From the NCBI GenBank assembly GCA_009193035.1, contig SWDT01000041.1, positions 186,001-250,000 on the forward strand: 64,000 bases of DNA. The letters run 5' to 3'. Below, piece by piece: positions 22,457 to 32,485 of this stretch. The position numbers and the translations under genes were made by a program. Below the pieces are notes generated by a model. That model had not been told where the DNA came from and made no database searches. It saw only the letters and a program-made list of their open reading frames with translations. The DNA comes from Halicephalobus mephisto. Lineage: Eukaryota > Nematoda > Chromadorea > Rhabditida > Panagrolaimidae. How positions within the stretch are numbered: the first letter of the stretch is position 1; each line of letters begins with the position of its first letter.

Positions 22457-23735
22457 ATGGCCAGATTTATTTTCTCTGTTTTCCTGATTTCTTTAGCTGC
22501 TCCAACGTCGGCATTGTTCTTCGGAGGGTCTTCTTGTGGGTGTGCCCCCCCTCCGGCTTGTCCCCCACCGGTGGCCCCTGCTTGTGTCCCGGCAGCTTCA
22601 GCAGTCCCGGCTTGTGGAGGAAGTTACTCCGCTCCAGCAGCTTATCCCCAGCAATCTTACTCTGCCCCAGTCTACAGTCCTCAACCCCAACCCCAGTACA
22701 CCCCACAAACAGGGTCCTACGCTCAACCCCAACCTCAATATGCCCCACAAACAGGGTCCTACGCTCAACCCCAACCCCAGTACACCCCACAAACAGGGTC
22801 CTACGTCAAATCCACAGTCAATGCTCCCCCACCCCCTCCACCACTCCCCCAGAGCGCCCCATATCAAGTGCAACCAGCAGCCATACAGTATGAACAAGGA
22901 TTCGCCGCTGCTGGAGACACTCTTCGTGAGGTAGAAGAGGAGGAATCTGAAGCCAAGTCAACCAACTCCACTGAATCCATAACTCCCAACGACGCTTCTG
23001 AACCCATCGACATCAAGGACCTGAAGTTGACCGAAGACGAAGAATGCAACAGCGAAGAGTTGAGAAAAATCATCATCGAGGTACACTATTATATAACTTT
23101 TTTTTTAAACTTACCAAACTACATAATAAGAAATTTAAAAATCACCGACAAAATATCAAAAATTTCCAAATCAGTCAAAACATTTCTCAGCGCGAAATTC
23201 AAAAATTAATTTTAAATATTTTTTAATTTTAAAACATTTCAAATTTAAAAATTTCTAACATTTAAAATTTAAAATTCTTAAAATTTCTATTTTTTAAAAT
23301 TTAAAATTTCTTAAATTTAAATTTTCTAATTTTTTAAAATTCCCAATTTTTAAAATTTTCTAATTTTTAAAATTTTCTAATATTTCTAATTTTCTAATTT
23401 TTTAAATTTTTTAAATTTTCTAATTTTTTAAATTTTCTAATTTTTTAAATTTTCTAATTTTTTTAATTTTCTAATTTTCTAATATTTCTAATTTTCTAAT
23501 TTTTTTAGAACATTGATGAAGACCTTAATTCTTCCAAACGTCTCATCCAGCTGGCTGCAGAAGCCAAATTCGGAGGTCGTTTTGACGTCATCTGCAGTTC
23601 TCAAGACTTCTCTTACGGTAGTTGTTATTACAGTAATTAAACTTAATTTTAATATTCTTTACAGTAACGAACACTGAACTCTACTGTCAACACACAAAGG
23701 AAGCTGTTTCCTGCTACGCTTACCGTCAGCTCTAG
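22457..23735 (+). CDS. ground-like domain protein (hedgehog-related GRL family)
   Basis: Exons 22457-23080, 23509-23617 and 23665-23735 join in phase to 267 residues. The protein begins with a signal peptide (MARFIFSVFLISLAAPTSA). A Cys/Pro-rich stretch follows (CGCAPPPACPPP), then three repeats of the type PQPQYTPQTGSYA, a poly-Pro run and an acidic Ser/Thr linker. The C-terminal ground-like domain starts at CNSEELRKIIIENIDEDL. It continues through KFGGRFDVICS and ends YCQHTKEAVSCYAYRQL. Such nematode proteins are secreted from epidermis or socket cells and act in cuticle or apical matrix. ATG 22457 is chosen because it follows TTTTTAG and opens the signal peptide; the in-frame ATG at 22442 lies before that site. 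Which grl paralogue it is cannot be told. Confidence 0.92.
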
Positions 23736-23799
23736 ATGGCATTTTTACCGTAACTCAGGGCAGACAATTAATTTATTGAAATATTTATTTTTGAACAAA

Positions 23800-23805
23800 A
23801 ATAAA
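23800..23805 (+). terminator. polyadenylation signal of the ground-like gene
   Basis: AATAAA lies 65 bp after the stop. The convergent minus-strand gene stops at 23851, so the two 3' UTRs nearly touch or overlap. Confidence 0.5.
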
Positions 23806-23850
23806 AATGCCAAAAAATACCTGTTGCAATTTTTGAAAGAATTTTGAAGA

Positions 23851-26800
23851 TCAAATTACAGAAACAGACGAAGAATAATCCGTGTCGTCAATTTCGCTTC
23901 TGATATTTTCAAAGTCGTCTGATTTTTGAATCGAATTTTCTTCAAGTTCTTCATCTAAGATTTTGTCATACTGTACATCCATTTCTGGAATGTCGTCATC
24001 GATGATTTCAATGTTGTTCAAAGAGGAGTTTGTGGAGGAAGTCCCTGGTTCGCAAAAATGAGGGTTGTAGTAGAAAAAAGCAAAAGAGTACTCCATATTT
24101 CCTTTTTCTACAGTAAGATCACAGTAATCTGAAAAATGACAGGTTTAATGAAGATTTTTAAATCTTTGACAAAAAGTGACTAGATAAAAAAGTTAAAAAT
24201 TCGGCGAAACGTGACTTTAAAGAAAAGTTAAAAATTCGGCGAAACGTAAATTGGCGAGAGATTCAAAAATTTGGCGAAACGTAACTTTAAAGAAAAGTTA
24301 GAAATTCGGTGAAATGTGACTTTAAAGAAAAGTTAAAAATTTGGCGAAATGTGACTTTAAAGAAAAGTTAGAAATTCGACGAAACGTGACTTTAAAGAAA
24401 AGTTAAAAATTCGGTGAAATGTGACTTTAAAGAAAAGTTAAAAATTTGGCGAAATGTAACTTTAAAGAAAAGTTAAAAATTTGGCGAAACGTAACTTTAA
24501 AGCAAAGTTAGAAATTTGGTGAAACGTGACTTTAAAGAAAAGTTAGAAATTTGGCGAAACGTGACTTGGCGGGAAATTCAAAAATTTGGCGAAATGTGAC
24601 TTTAAAGAAAAGTTAAAAATTCGGCGAAACGTAACTTTAAAGAAAAGTTAGAAATTTGGCGAAATGTAACTTTAAAGAAAAGTTAAAAATTTGGCGAAAT
24701 GTAACTTTAAAGAAAAGTTAAAAATTTGGCGAAACGTAACTTTAAAGCAAAGTTAGAAATTTGGTGAAACGTGACTTTAAAGAAAAGTTAAAAATTTGGC
24801 GAAATGTGACTTGGCGGGAAATTTAAATTTGAACTTACATTCATCTTCTCCGATGTCGACTTCAGCACTACAGTCATAATATTTCATTTCATAAGCAATG
24901 GTGTGCATTGTTGCAAGCAACATGCAATTTGTTTCATTGTCTTCTTCGTTGATTTCACTGGCACAGAATCCGATTTGAATAAAAGTTTGAAAATGCTTAT
25001 CTGCTAAGCAATGAAGAGCAAATCGAAGGTCTTCTGTCGGACAAGGAACAGACAATTTCGAAAATGATTCAACAGAGAGATCTACATTGAGACAGACCGA
25101 TTCCAAATTCTGGTAGATGTAATCAGGAAGATATTCAAAAAATTTCGAAATAAATCCGCCTCGGGCATAGAGTGACGTTCCTGAAAAAATCAATTTTAAA
25201 CAGAAAGTTAATTTTTCGTTTTAAGACAAAAAAATTTTAAAAATCACTTTCGTTTTAAGATAAAAAATTTTTTTGGTCCTGGGTGGAAAATATTTTTAAA
25301 ATTAATTTTTCGTTTTAAAATAAAAAAAATTTTTTTTGGTCCTGGGTGGAAAATATTTTTTAAATTTTATTTTCGCTGTAAGATAAAAAAATTTTTTCTG
25401 GTCCTGAGTGGAAAATTTAAAAAATTTTTTTTCGTGTTGAGATAAAAAAAATTTTTTTGGTCCTGAGTGGAAAATATTTTTTAAATTTTATTTTCGCTGT
25501 AAGATGTAGAATAAATTTTTTTGTCTTGAATGGAAGAAAATTATTTTCGTTTTAGGATTTTTAAAAATGTTAAATTTCGTTTCAGGACCAGAAAAGTTGA
25601 ATTTTGAGGCTTAAGGTCCAACCACGAAAGTTCCATATCTGATGGTAGATTTGGATGGATTTTCTTTAATAAATTATCTCCGACAAATTACTCGAAAATT
25701 CTCAAGACACTCAAGTGCCAAATAAAAATTTCAAAGAATTGCCGCTTTTTCACCTGTTGCGAAGGTCCAAGTGGCAACAGACGCGCATCTTCACTTTCGA
25801 CAAAGAGCAAAACAAGAGATTACCGAACACAGGACAGGTATTTGTCGGATTAAGCTCTCCATTTCCTGTCTTTGATCCCGACAGTTTTACAGCAAGTACG
25901 ATAGACCGCAGATTCACACAAAGTTCAAACACAATTTTCACTTGAGATGGTTCAAAAAATAATTTATTTTCTGGAATGAATTTTCCGTTTGAAAGTTGTC
26001 TTGTTTCTGTTTTTAGAAAACTATCGAAAGGTTCATCGCTGATCTGAAAAGGATTCAAATTACGGTAGAAGTAAACAAAGACTCACCTGGACAGATGTGA
26101 ATTTCCGAAAAGTTGTGGAGACTACGTTTTTAATACGGTCATTGGATTTCTGAAACTTGTTTTATTAAAAAGTGAAAATTTATAACTCGCAACGTGCGTA
26201 GCTTGCGGCAGCTTGCGCTGATGAAATTTAAATATAAATTAATTTTTTAATGTTTATTATCTATTTCATCAAGATTAATATTTTATAATAAAATTTTTAT
26301 TTTTAAAAAGTGAAAATTTATAGCTCGCAATGTGCGTAGCTTGCGGCAGCCTGCGCTGATGAAATTTAAATATAGATTAATTTTTTTCATCTTTATTATC
26401 TATCTCATCAGAATTAATATTTTATAATAAAATTTTTACTTTTAAAAAGTGAAAATTTATAGCTCGCAACGTGCGTAGCTTGCGGCAGCCTGCGTTGATA
26501 AAATTTGCAAAAAAATGATAATTTAAATATTTTTATGCTCTATTTTACTGACACTGATTTTCTCTACCGAAAATCTTTATTCTTCCGTAAAAAACAAAAA
26601 TAAAATTCGCAACCTGAATATCTCACGACAGCCTCGAGATTATAATTGTCAAAAATTTTATTGAATTTTCTTTCGTTTTTTAATAAATTGGTAATTTTAT
26701 ACTTGTTAAGATAGAAACTACACTAAAAAACCCGAAGAAATAGCCTGAATATCAGGGAATGTAGAATACTATAGGGCGTAGATGAGACTCTGGATAATTT

Positions 26801-27438
26801 TTTATAAGGTAAACTATATAGTTATTGTCCGTACTTTGTTATTTATTAAAGATCATTGTCATTATACTTTTGTTTTATACCCTAACAACTGGATTTTAAT
26901 CAATATAACCCGATATATTATCAGATCAGTGTTGGGACAGAAACTACACTAAAAAAACCGAAAAGATAACCCAAATATCAGGGGGTGTGGAATATTATAG
27001 GGCTTGAATGAAGTTCCTGATTGTCTTTTATAAACTAAAATATAATCATTGTCAGTACTTTGTTATTTATTAAAAATTACTGTCATTATACTTTTGTTTT
27101 CTATCTTAACAATGAAAATCACTGAAAAAATCTGTTTTTCAAAATTTTCTTAAAAACAACTATTAATTCCCTTATTTTTGTTTCTCGAAAATCATGCTTT
27201 TTCGGAGGAGTAATCACTTGATTGCTAATAAAATATTCGCTATCATTAAAACGGTGTTTTTGCGCACCATTTTGATAGGCCGAAGTAGACTGTAAAAAGG
27301 ACCATAAACGGAAGGCAAACGTTATTTGGAAAGAAATAAAGAACCAACCATAAAATTTATCTTAGCTTCAAAATTCAACTCTTCTGATATTTGAAGAATA
27401 ACAACATCGGGAAGAAAATCAAGTAGTGACGTGGTCAT
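23851..27438 (-). CDS. F-box-like nematode protein, middle unresolved
   Basis: Supported minus-strand exons, 5' to 3', are 27438-27349, 26149-26087, 26043-25754, 25180-24839 and 24128-23851. The first encodes MTTSLLDFLPDVVILQISEE and a short continuation, like the start of an F-box (substrate-adaptor motif for SCF ubiquitin ligases). The next read RIKNVVSTTFRKFTS and ISDEPFDSFLKTETRQL, with leucine-rich text such as VFELCVNLRSIVLAVKLSG. The last two are cysteine-bearing (CPTEDLRFALHCLADKHF) with an acidic Ser-rich tail (NNIEIIDDDIPEMD). Exons 1-3 and 4-5 agree in phase. Exon 3 (leaves 2 bases) and exon 4 (needs 1) do not, so an exon is missing or the gene is broken. Minus-strand text around 25640-25690 (GDNLLKKIHPNLPSDMELSW) may be that exon. 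The F-box call is tentative. Confidence 0.5.
24190..24822. repeat. 35-bp tandem array in the last intron of the F-box-like gene
   Basis: About 17 copies of a 35-bp unit, GTGACTTTAAAGAAAAGTTA then AAAATTTGGCGAAAC. Variants include two with CTTGGCGGGAAATT (near 24565 and 24810). The GGCGAAA core is kept in nearly all units. Confidence 0.85.
25200..25620. repeat. GGTCCTGGGTGGAAAAT array in the F-box-like gene
   Basis: Four to five units alternate TTTTCGTTTTAAGATAAAAA and TTTGGTCCTGGGTGGAAAAT, about 80 bp each. They carry the window-wide TCG..TAAGA / GGTCCTG core. Confidence 0.65.
26166..26520. repeat. 138-bp tandem repeat carrying the double-dyad core, three copies
   Basis: Cores at 26183-26219, 26321-26356 and 26460-26496 read TAGCTCGCAACGTGCGTAGC then TTGCGGCAGCCTGCGCT. 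Each is embedded in AAAAAGTGAAAATTTA and GATGAAATTTAAATA. A decayed fourth core is near 26612. They lie in the first intron of the F-box-like gene. Confidence 0.8.
26703..26888. mobile_element. MITE with TTGTTAAGATAGAAAC-type ends, copy 1
   Basis: Starts TTGTTAAGATAGAAACTACA and ends TTTTATACCCTAACAA; internal text includes TACTTTGTTATTTATTAAAG. It is non-coding, about 186 bp. The right end has drifted from the inverted-repeat consensus. Confidence 0.6.
26930..27112. mobile_element. same MITE, copy 2, direct orientation
   Basis: Starts TGTTGGGACAGAAACTACAC (drifted) and ends TTTTCTATCTTAACAA (intact), complementary to the left end of copy 1. The two copies are 41 bp apart and align throughout, for example AGTACTTTGTTATTTATTAA. 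Confidence 0.65.
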
Positions 27439-27439
27439 C

Positions 27440-28588
27440 TGAAATATTCAATAATTACACTAAAATTGATCCTATCAATCTCGGTAACAAATCATTTTTT
27501 ACATTTTCTTTGACACTTGTGGATTCCATTTTGAACAAAAATGATGAATCGCAAAATAAATTAAAATGGATTAGGAAAAAGTTCAAATTATTTGAGTAAA
27601 TCTATTACAAAAAAAATGATTAATTTTCTTATTTATCAATTTTCGTGGTAAAACTAAAAAAATCAAATTTTAAAAATTATAATTTTAAAAAAAATATTTT
27701 TAAAAATAAATCTTTACGGTCTCGACACGAAAGTTTGGAATTTATTTTTCCAAAAATCGGTCTCGAAGGGAATTTTCGAAAAAATTAAACAAAACCGAAT
27801 TTCTTAAACAAACTGATAACAATTTCATAATCGTGGTGAGAAAGATAAATTGTTACTTTTTCGTCGAATTGGTCTCGAAACGAAATTTTTAAAACAGAAA
27901 AATTAATAAAATTACATTTATAAAATTTTTCAACAGATATTTAGGAATTTTTAAAGTCTAACAGATCCCAAAGCGACTTCTTTTCAGTAAAAAGTAATCC
28001 ATCTATAAAGTCCACAGCAATTTAGAAAATCCCAGAAGGCCAAAAAGCAAAAAGACGAGTTGAAATAAAAGGTCTCATCACCCCGTCCAATAAGCGCTTT
28101 TACGATCGCTAGGGTATTTACAAGCAATCACGTTTATTACTCCGAGTCTCTCTATTTGATGGTCAATCAACTCTCCATCAACACTATTGGAAAAATAATA
28201 AAAATTGATTTTGCAAAATTAAAAACCATCATTCAGATTCATCGGCGTCATATATCACTAGTTGATCAATTAAAGAAGAAAATTATCGCGCAGAGATCAA
28301 TCAATCTTTAACAGGAAAATAAAGAAATCGATCAAAATTAATTTTAAAAAATACAGTTTAGGATTCAATTTTAAGCAGTAAAATGGTTAAAACGCAAAAT
28401 TACCGCTCCAAAGATCAAAGTTCAGTTTTAAAATGAAAAACTCTGAAATTAGTCCTTTGTAAGTTTTTTCACAGTATAAGATATAGTAAATCTTCATATT
28501 TGAAGAGAATTCTGTCTCAAACGGAATAAACATTGAAATGAAGCAGAATAATGATGTAATAATATAAGCACTATAAAGTGTTTCTTCG
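27440..28588. other. intergenic DNA upstream of the F-box-like gene
   Basis: No gene seen. 27710-27890 has scattered CGGTCTCGACACGAAAG and GGTCTCGAAACGAAA cores. 28070-28170 is GC-richer (CCCCGTCCAATAAGCGC) and could be a promoter. Confidence 0.4.
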
Positions 28589-28665
28589 GTTTTCTCAGTA
28601 GTGCAGTGGTTAAAATACGGAACTGCCATTCGTGACCTCATAGGTTCGATTCCCCACCGGAGAAC
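28589..28665 (+). other. tRNA-like element
   Basis: The ends pair GTTTTCT/GGAGAAC (7 bp with two G-U). TAGTGCAGTGG fits the A-box consensus. ACGGA-ACTGCCA-TTCGT forms an anticodon-like stem-loop, but with C at position 33. AGGTTCGATTCC fits the B box, while the T stem is broken. It is most likely a SINE head or tRNA pseudogene, since these internal promoter boxes are kept better than the fold. Confidence 0.4.
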
Positions 28666-29270
28666 CTTGACGTCATATTTCTACAACAGTCCCTCCAAAT
28701 GAAGCCCACGTCACGTCTTTGCACCTGTACCCCCGTCGCACCCTTCAAACAAAAAAGACACGGTGGCAATTGGCTATTTATTTGAAGGAGAAAAGTGGCA
28801 AAGGTAAGGACAGTCAATTCGAAAACAGAGACAATGGCCGAGTACAAAAGGGGCCGCGCAAATAGTCGACGAAAAAGTCAATCGAGTCTGTCAGATTACC
28901 GTCTTTGAACTTGGTCGATTTGTTTAAGGAAGTTGAAGAAGGTTATTAAGAGCTAAAAGAAAATATTTCTTAAAAAACAACTTTCAAAACCAAAAAAATT
29001 TTAAAATTCTAAACTACTGTAAATTTTAAATTTGCATAAACCAAAAATTCATAAAATTCCCGTTTTGAAAGTATTTAAAAAAATAATTTTTTAGATTTGT
29101 AAGTATTACTTTAAAAAATAAAAAATTGTATGAAAAAATCAAAGAACTCCTGACTGGAATTTTTTGTATCTTTAATTTCGTGAGTTTAAAAACCACGCCT
29201 ACATACCTGCTTCCTAAATCCCTAAAGCAGGATATTACTAATTGGTTTATATCTGCTGCAGAAAACGAGG
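28666..29270. other. no gene supported
   Basis: 28670-28920 is GC-richer, with a tiny plus-strand frame at about 28833 (MAEYKRGRANSRRKSQSSLS) that soon stops. It has no splice context. The rest is A/T-rich. Confidence 0.35.
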
Positions 29271-29274
29271 AGAT

Positions 29275-29700
29275 TCTCAGTATGGAAGTCCCTGAGGCGT
29301 AGGGATTCGACTTGCGACAGTAAAGTTGTTCAGAAATGAGAACGATGAAGATGAATTTCTAAAAGTTGTTAATTTTTATTTTATTATTTGAATAAACTTA
29401 AAAGTTATCATTCGAATAAAATCAGTCAATTCAGAAAACAAATCGGATTTTCTTACTGTAATTACTACTACAGTAATCTTTCAAAACTATGTCCTCTGAT
29501 AGTGTGTAGTAATATTGTCGCAGGAAGTAAGGAAGTTCTCAGCACGAAAGTCCCTGAGGCGTAGGGATCCGACTTGCGACAGTAAAGTCGTTCAGAAATG
29601 AGAAATGAGAAAAAAAACCAAACTACCAGAAGTTATAGTTAATTAATTTTGTATTGTTGGTTACTCGAATGATAATTTTTAAGTTTATTCGAGTAAAATC
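29275..29700. repeat. direct repeat with nested inverted arms
   Basis: AGTCCCTGAGGCGTAGGGAT then CGACTTGCGACAGTAAAG occurs at about 29286 and again at about 29552. Between and beyond them, AATAAACTTAAAAGTTATCA and its near reverse complement (GATAATTTTTAAGTTTATT, about 29668) form inverted arms. It is probably a composite non-autonomous element. Confidence 0.6.
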
Positions 29701-29776
29701 AATTCCTCAGGAGATCTTGTAGCAAAATGGGGATGCATTCAATGTGGAAGATAGGGCGAGTCCGAGTGCTGCTGAC

Positions 29777-29854
29777 CCCAGGGACCCCTAAGGCCAAAGT
29801 TGACCCCTAAGGTCAAAGTTGACCCCTAAGGCCAAAGTTTGACCCCTAAGGTCA
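29777..29854. repeat. 22-bp GC-richer tandem repeat, four copies
   Basis: TGACCCCTAAGGYCAAAGT is repeated four times, giving alternating TGACC and AGGTCA half-sites such as AGGTCAAAGTTGACCCC. Confidence 0.8.
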
Positions 29855-30049
29855 AGATGGCAAGCCCGTCTTCGCCACATCTAGTAGTTTGCCAGAACTT
29901 CCGGATATCTGCGAATTTGAAAACTTCCGTCAAGCTCGATTACTGGGCCCTTTTTATCTTTTTAAATCTAAAATCAATTCAGAAAACTCTTCGAATTTTT
30001 TCACAATATCTGATTACACAAACAATACAAAAACTAAATATTTTTGGAT

Positions 30050-30790
30050 GTTCGATTTTCGTGGTAAGACCAAATACTTCAAAATTTTTGTTGTAAGATT
30101 AATTTTTTGAAAAATATCTTTCTCAGTAAGACCACAAAATTTAAATTTTCGTGACGAAAGAAAATGCTGAAAAGTGTCATTGTAGGATTAATTCTTTGGA
30201 AAACAACTTTCTTAGTAAGAATAAACTTCAAGAAAAGTACATTTCGTTGTGAGACCAAATGTTCAAAAATTTTCGTTTTAAGACTAATTTCAGAGAAAAT
30301 TTTCTTGATAAGACTGAAATTTAAAAAAAAATAATTTTCGTTGTGAGACTAATTTCAGGGAAAATTTTCCAGATAAGATTAAACTTAAAAAAATTTTTTC
30401 GTTGTGAGACTAAATTTTCGTTTTAAGATCAATTTAAGAGAAATTTTCTTGATAAAACTAATTTCAGGAAAAAAAACACTTTTCGTTGTGAGACAAAAAT
30501 TTCGTTTTAAGATCAATTTCAGAGAAAATTTTCTTGATAAGACTAATTTAAAAAAAACCACATTTCGTTGTGAGACTAGATTTTCGTTTTAAGATCAATT
30601 TCAGAGAAATTTTTGTTGGTAAAACTAATTTAAAAAAATTTTTTCGTTGGGAAACAAAAATTTCGTTTTAAAATCAATTTAAATAAACAATTTTCTTGGT
30701 AAAACTAATTTAAAAAAAACCACTTTTCGTTGTGAGACTAAATTTTTGTTTTAAGACCAATTTCAAAAAACCTTTTTCCATACTAGGATT
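30050..30790. repeat. long tandem array with TTTCGTTGTGAGACTAA core
   Basis: Units of about 80-105 bp alternate TTTCGTTGTGAGACTAAATT, TTTCGTTTTAAGATCAATTT and AGAAAATTTTCTTGATAAGA across the whole stretch. It is non-coding. Confidence 0.75.
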
Positions 30791-30976
30791 TTTTGGACAA
30801 AAATAATTCTTTTTAATAATAATTTTAAAATTTTTGAAATTTTTAAATATTAAATTTTTTTAGAACCTTTTATAAATTAATTCGAGTTGATAAAAATCGA
30901 AAATTATTAACGACAATATAAGAGTCAAGGATATTTGACCAAAACTGAACAATAACCGTCAAAAAATAAAAAACCG

Positions 30977-31053
30977 AATCTGACAGGACTCGAGACCGTG
31001 ATTGGGGGGCGTGACGGTTTCAAGTATCCCCCCGAGACAGCTCCTGTCTGATT
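30977..31053. other. GC-rich stem-loop
   Basis: AATCTGACAGGA at the left pairs with TCCTGTCTGATT at the right (one mismatch). An inner GGGGGG pairs with CCCCCC around a CGTGACGGTTTCAAGTAT loop. The structure stands alone in A/T-rich DNA between arrays. It could be a structured RNA, a foldback remnant or a regulatory element. Confidence 0.5.
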
Positions 31054-31209
31054 TGAATTTTGGCATTGTTTTTTTGTTCAGAAGTGGTTTCGGAGGGAAT
31101 TGTTGTTTTTGGAAAGACCGAGTTTGAAAAATGAGATAACCTCAAACAGGTGTTCGTGCTTCCTTCAAAGCTTCCGAGATCATCCGAAAATAGACTCAGT
31201 TTACAGTAA

Positions 31210-32160
31210 TCGATAATTTCTTATAGATCAAATTCAGAAATAATTCTTTAAAAAAATTAATTTTATAAAAAATTAAAATTCAGAAATACTTCTTCAAAAA
31301 AATTAATTTTATAAAAATTTAAAAAAATTAAAATTTAGAAATACTTCTTTAAAAATAAATAATTTTATAAAAATTTAAAATTTAGAAACATTTATTAAAA
31401 AAACTAATTTTATAAAAATTAAAAATTTAGAAATACTTCTTTAAAAAAACTAATTTTATAAAAATTTTAAAAAATTAAAATTTAGAAATAATTCTTTAAA
31501 AAAATTAATTTTATAAAAAATTTAAATTTAGAAATACTTCTTTAAAAATAAATAATTTTTTTAAAATAAATATTTCTATATTTTATTTTCTTAATTTTAT
31601 TTTAAAATAAAAAATTTCTAATTACCCGGAAATTCTAAATTTTTCTCTTTTGTTTTATAACAAATTTTTTAAATTAAAAATTTTATAACGGAAATATTAT
31701 AACCACGCGGAAATTTAAAATTTTTATCTTGTTTTTCAACGAAAAATCCCATTACAGTAACACTGAAATGTTTGAATTTTTCTATCACGTTCTACGAAGA
31801 AAAATTTCATTATAATAAAATTTAAATTTTCTTTCACGTTTTAAAAAGAAAAATTCTACTACAGTAATACCAAAATTTAAATTTTTTCCATTATGTCCTA
31901 AACCGAAAAAGTTCACTACAGTAATATCAAAATTTAAATTTCTTCCATGTCCTAAAACGAAAAAGTTCGCTACAGTAATACCAAAATTTGAATTTCTTCC
32001 ATGTCCCAAAACGAAAAATTCCACTACAGTAATACCAAAATTTAAATTTTTCCACCATGTCCTAAAACGAAAAAGTTCACTACAGTAACACCAAAATTTA
32101 AATTTCTTCCATGTCCCAAAACAAAAAATTCCACTACAGTAACACGGAAATTTTTTCGCT
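31210..32160. repeat. two tandem arrays downstream of the tbp gene
   Basis: 31210-31560 has about 58-bp units of AAATTTAGAAATACTTCTTT then AAAAAAATTAATTTTATAAA. 31780-32160 has six to seven units of about 58 bp, CCATGTCCTAAAACGAAAAA then GTTCACTACAGTAATACC. The second array reads as a false open frame on the minus strand. Confidence 0.75.
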
Positions 32161-32485
32161 GTTCTAAAACTAAAACTAATTATTCAAAAATTTCCAACTT
32201 CTTTTACAAAAATAATTTTTCCAACAATTTTATAACGGAAACACTACAATCACATGAGACTCTAAACTTATGTCTCAAAACGAAAAAAAAAATAATCACA
32301 CGAGAACTAAAATCGTCATTTCTTTAATCCAATCTTCTGTAATTATTTCTTTCATCTTCCGATTTCCAATTTTCACATACTAATCCCAAAATTACTTTTT
32401 GCCGATCTTTCAAATCCAAAATTTTCATTTAAAAATCCAAATCATAATCAACAACAAACTTACAAAATTCGAGATCTTTAAAAAT

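Noticed and set aside
22467..22897. Overlapping open frames on both strands in the ground-like gene
   Set aside because: They are shadows of the proline-rich repeats; only the frame with signal peptide, splice phase and ground-like domain is credible.
24190..24822. CRISPR-like array
   Set aside because: Regular spacing, but there are no unique spacers; units are contiguous tandem repeats in a eukaryotic intron.
25715..25945. Plus-strand 76-codon frame
   Set aside because: Antisense shadow of exon 3 of the F-box-like gene.
28387..28847. Two minus-strand frames of 69-84 codons
   Set aside because: They cover the tRNA-like element and A/T-rich DNA; no domain or splicing support.
31785..32024. 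Minus-strand frame with repeated FFVLGHGRN peptide
   Set aside because: Direct translation of a 58-bp tandem array; no start context or splicing.
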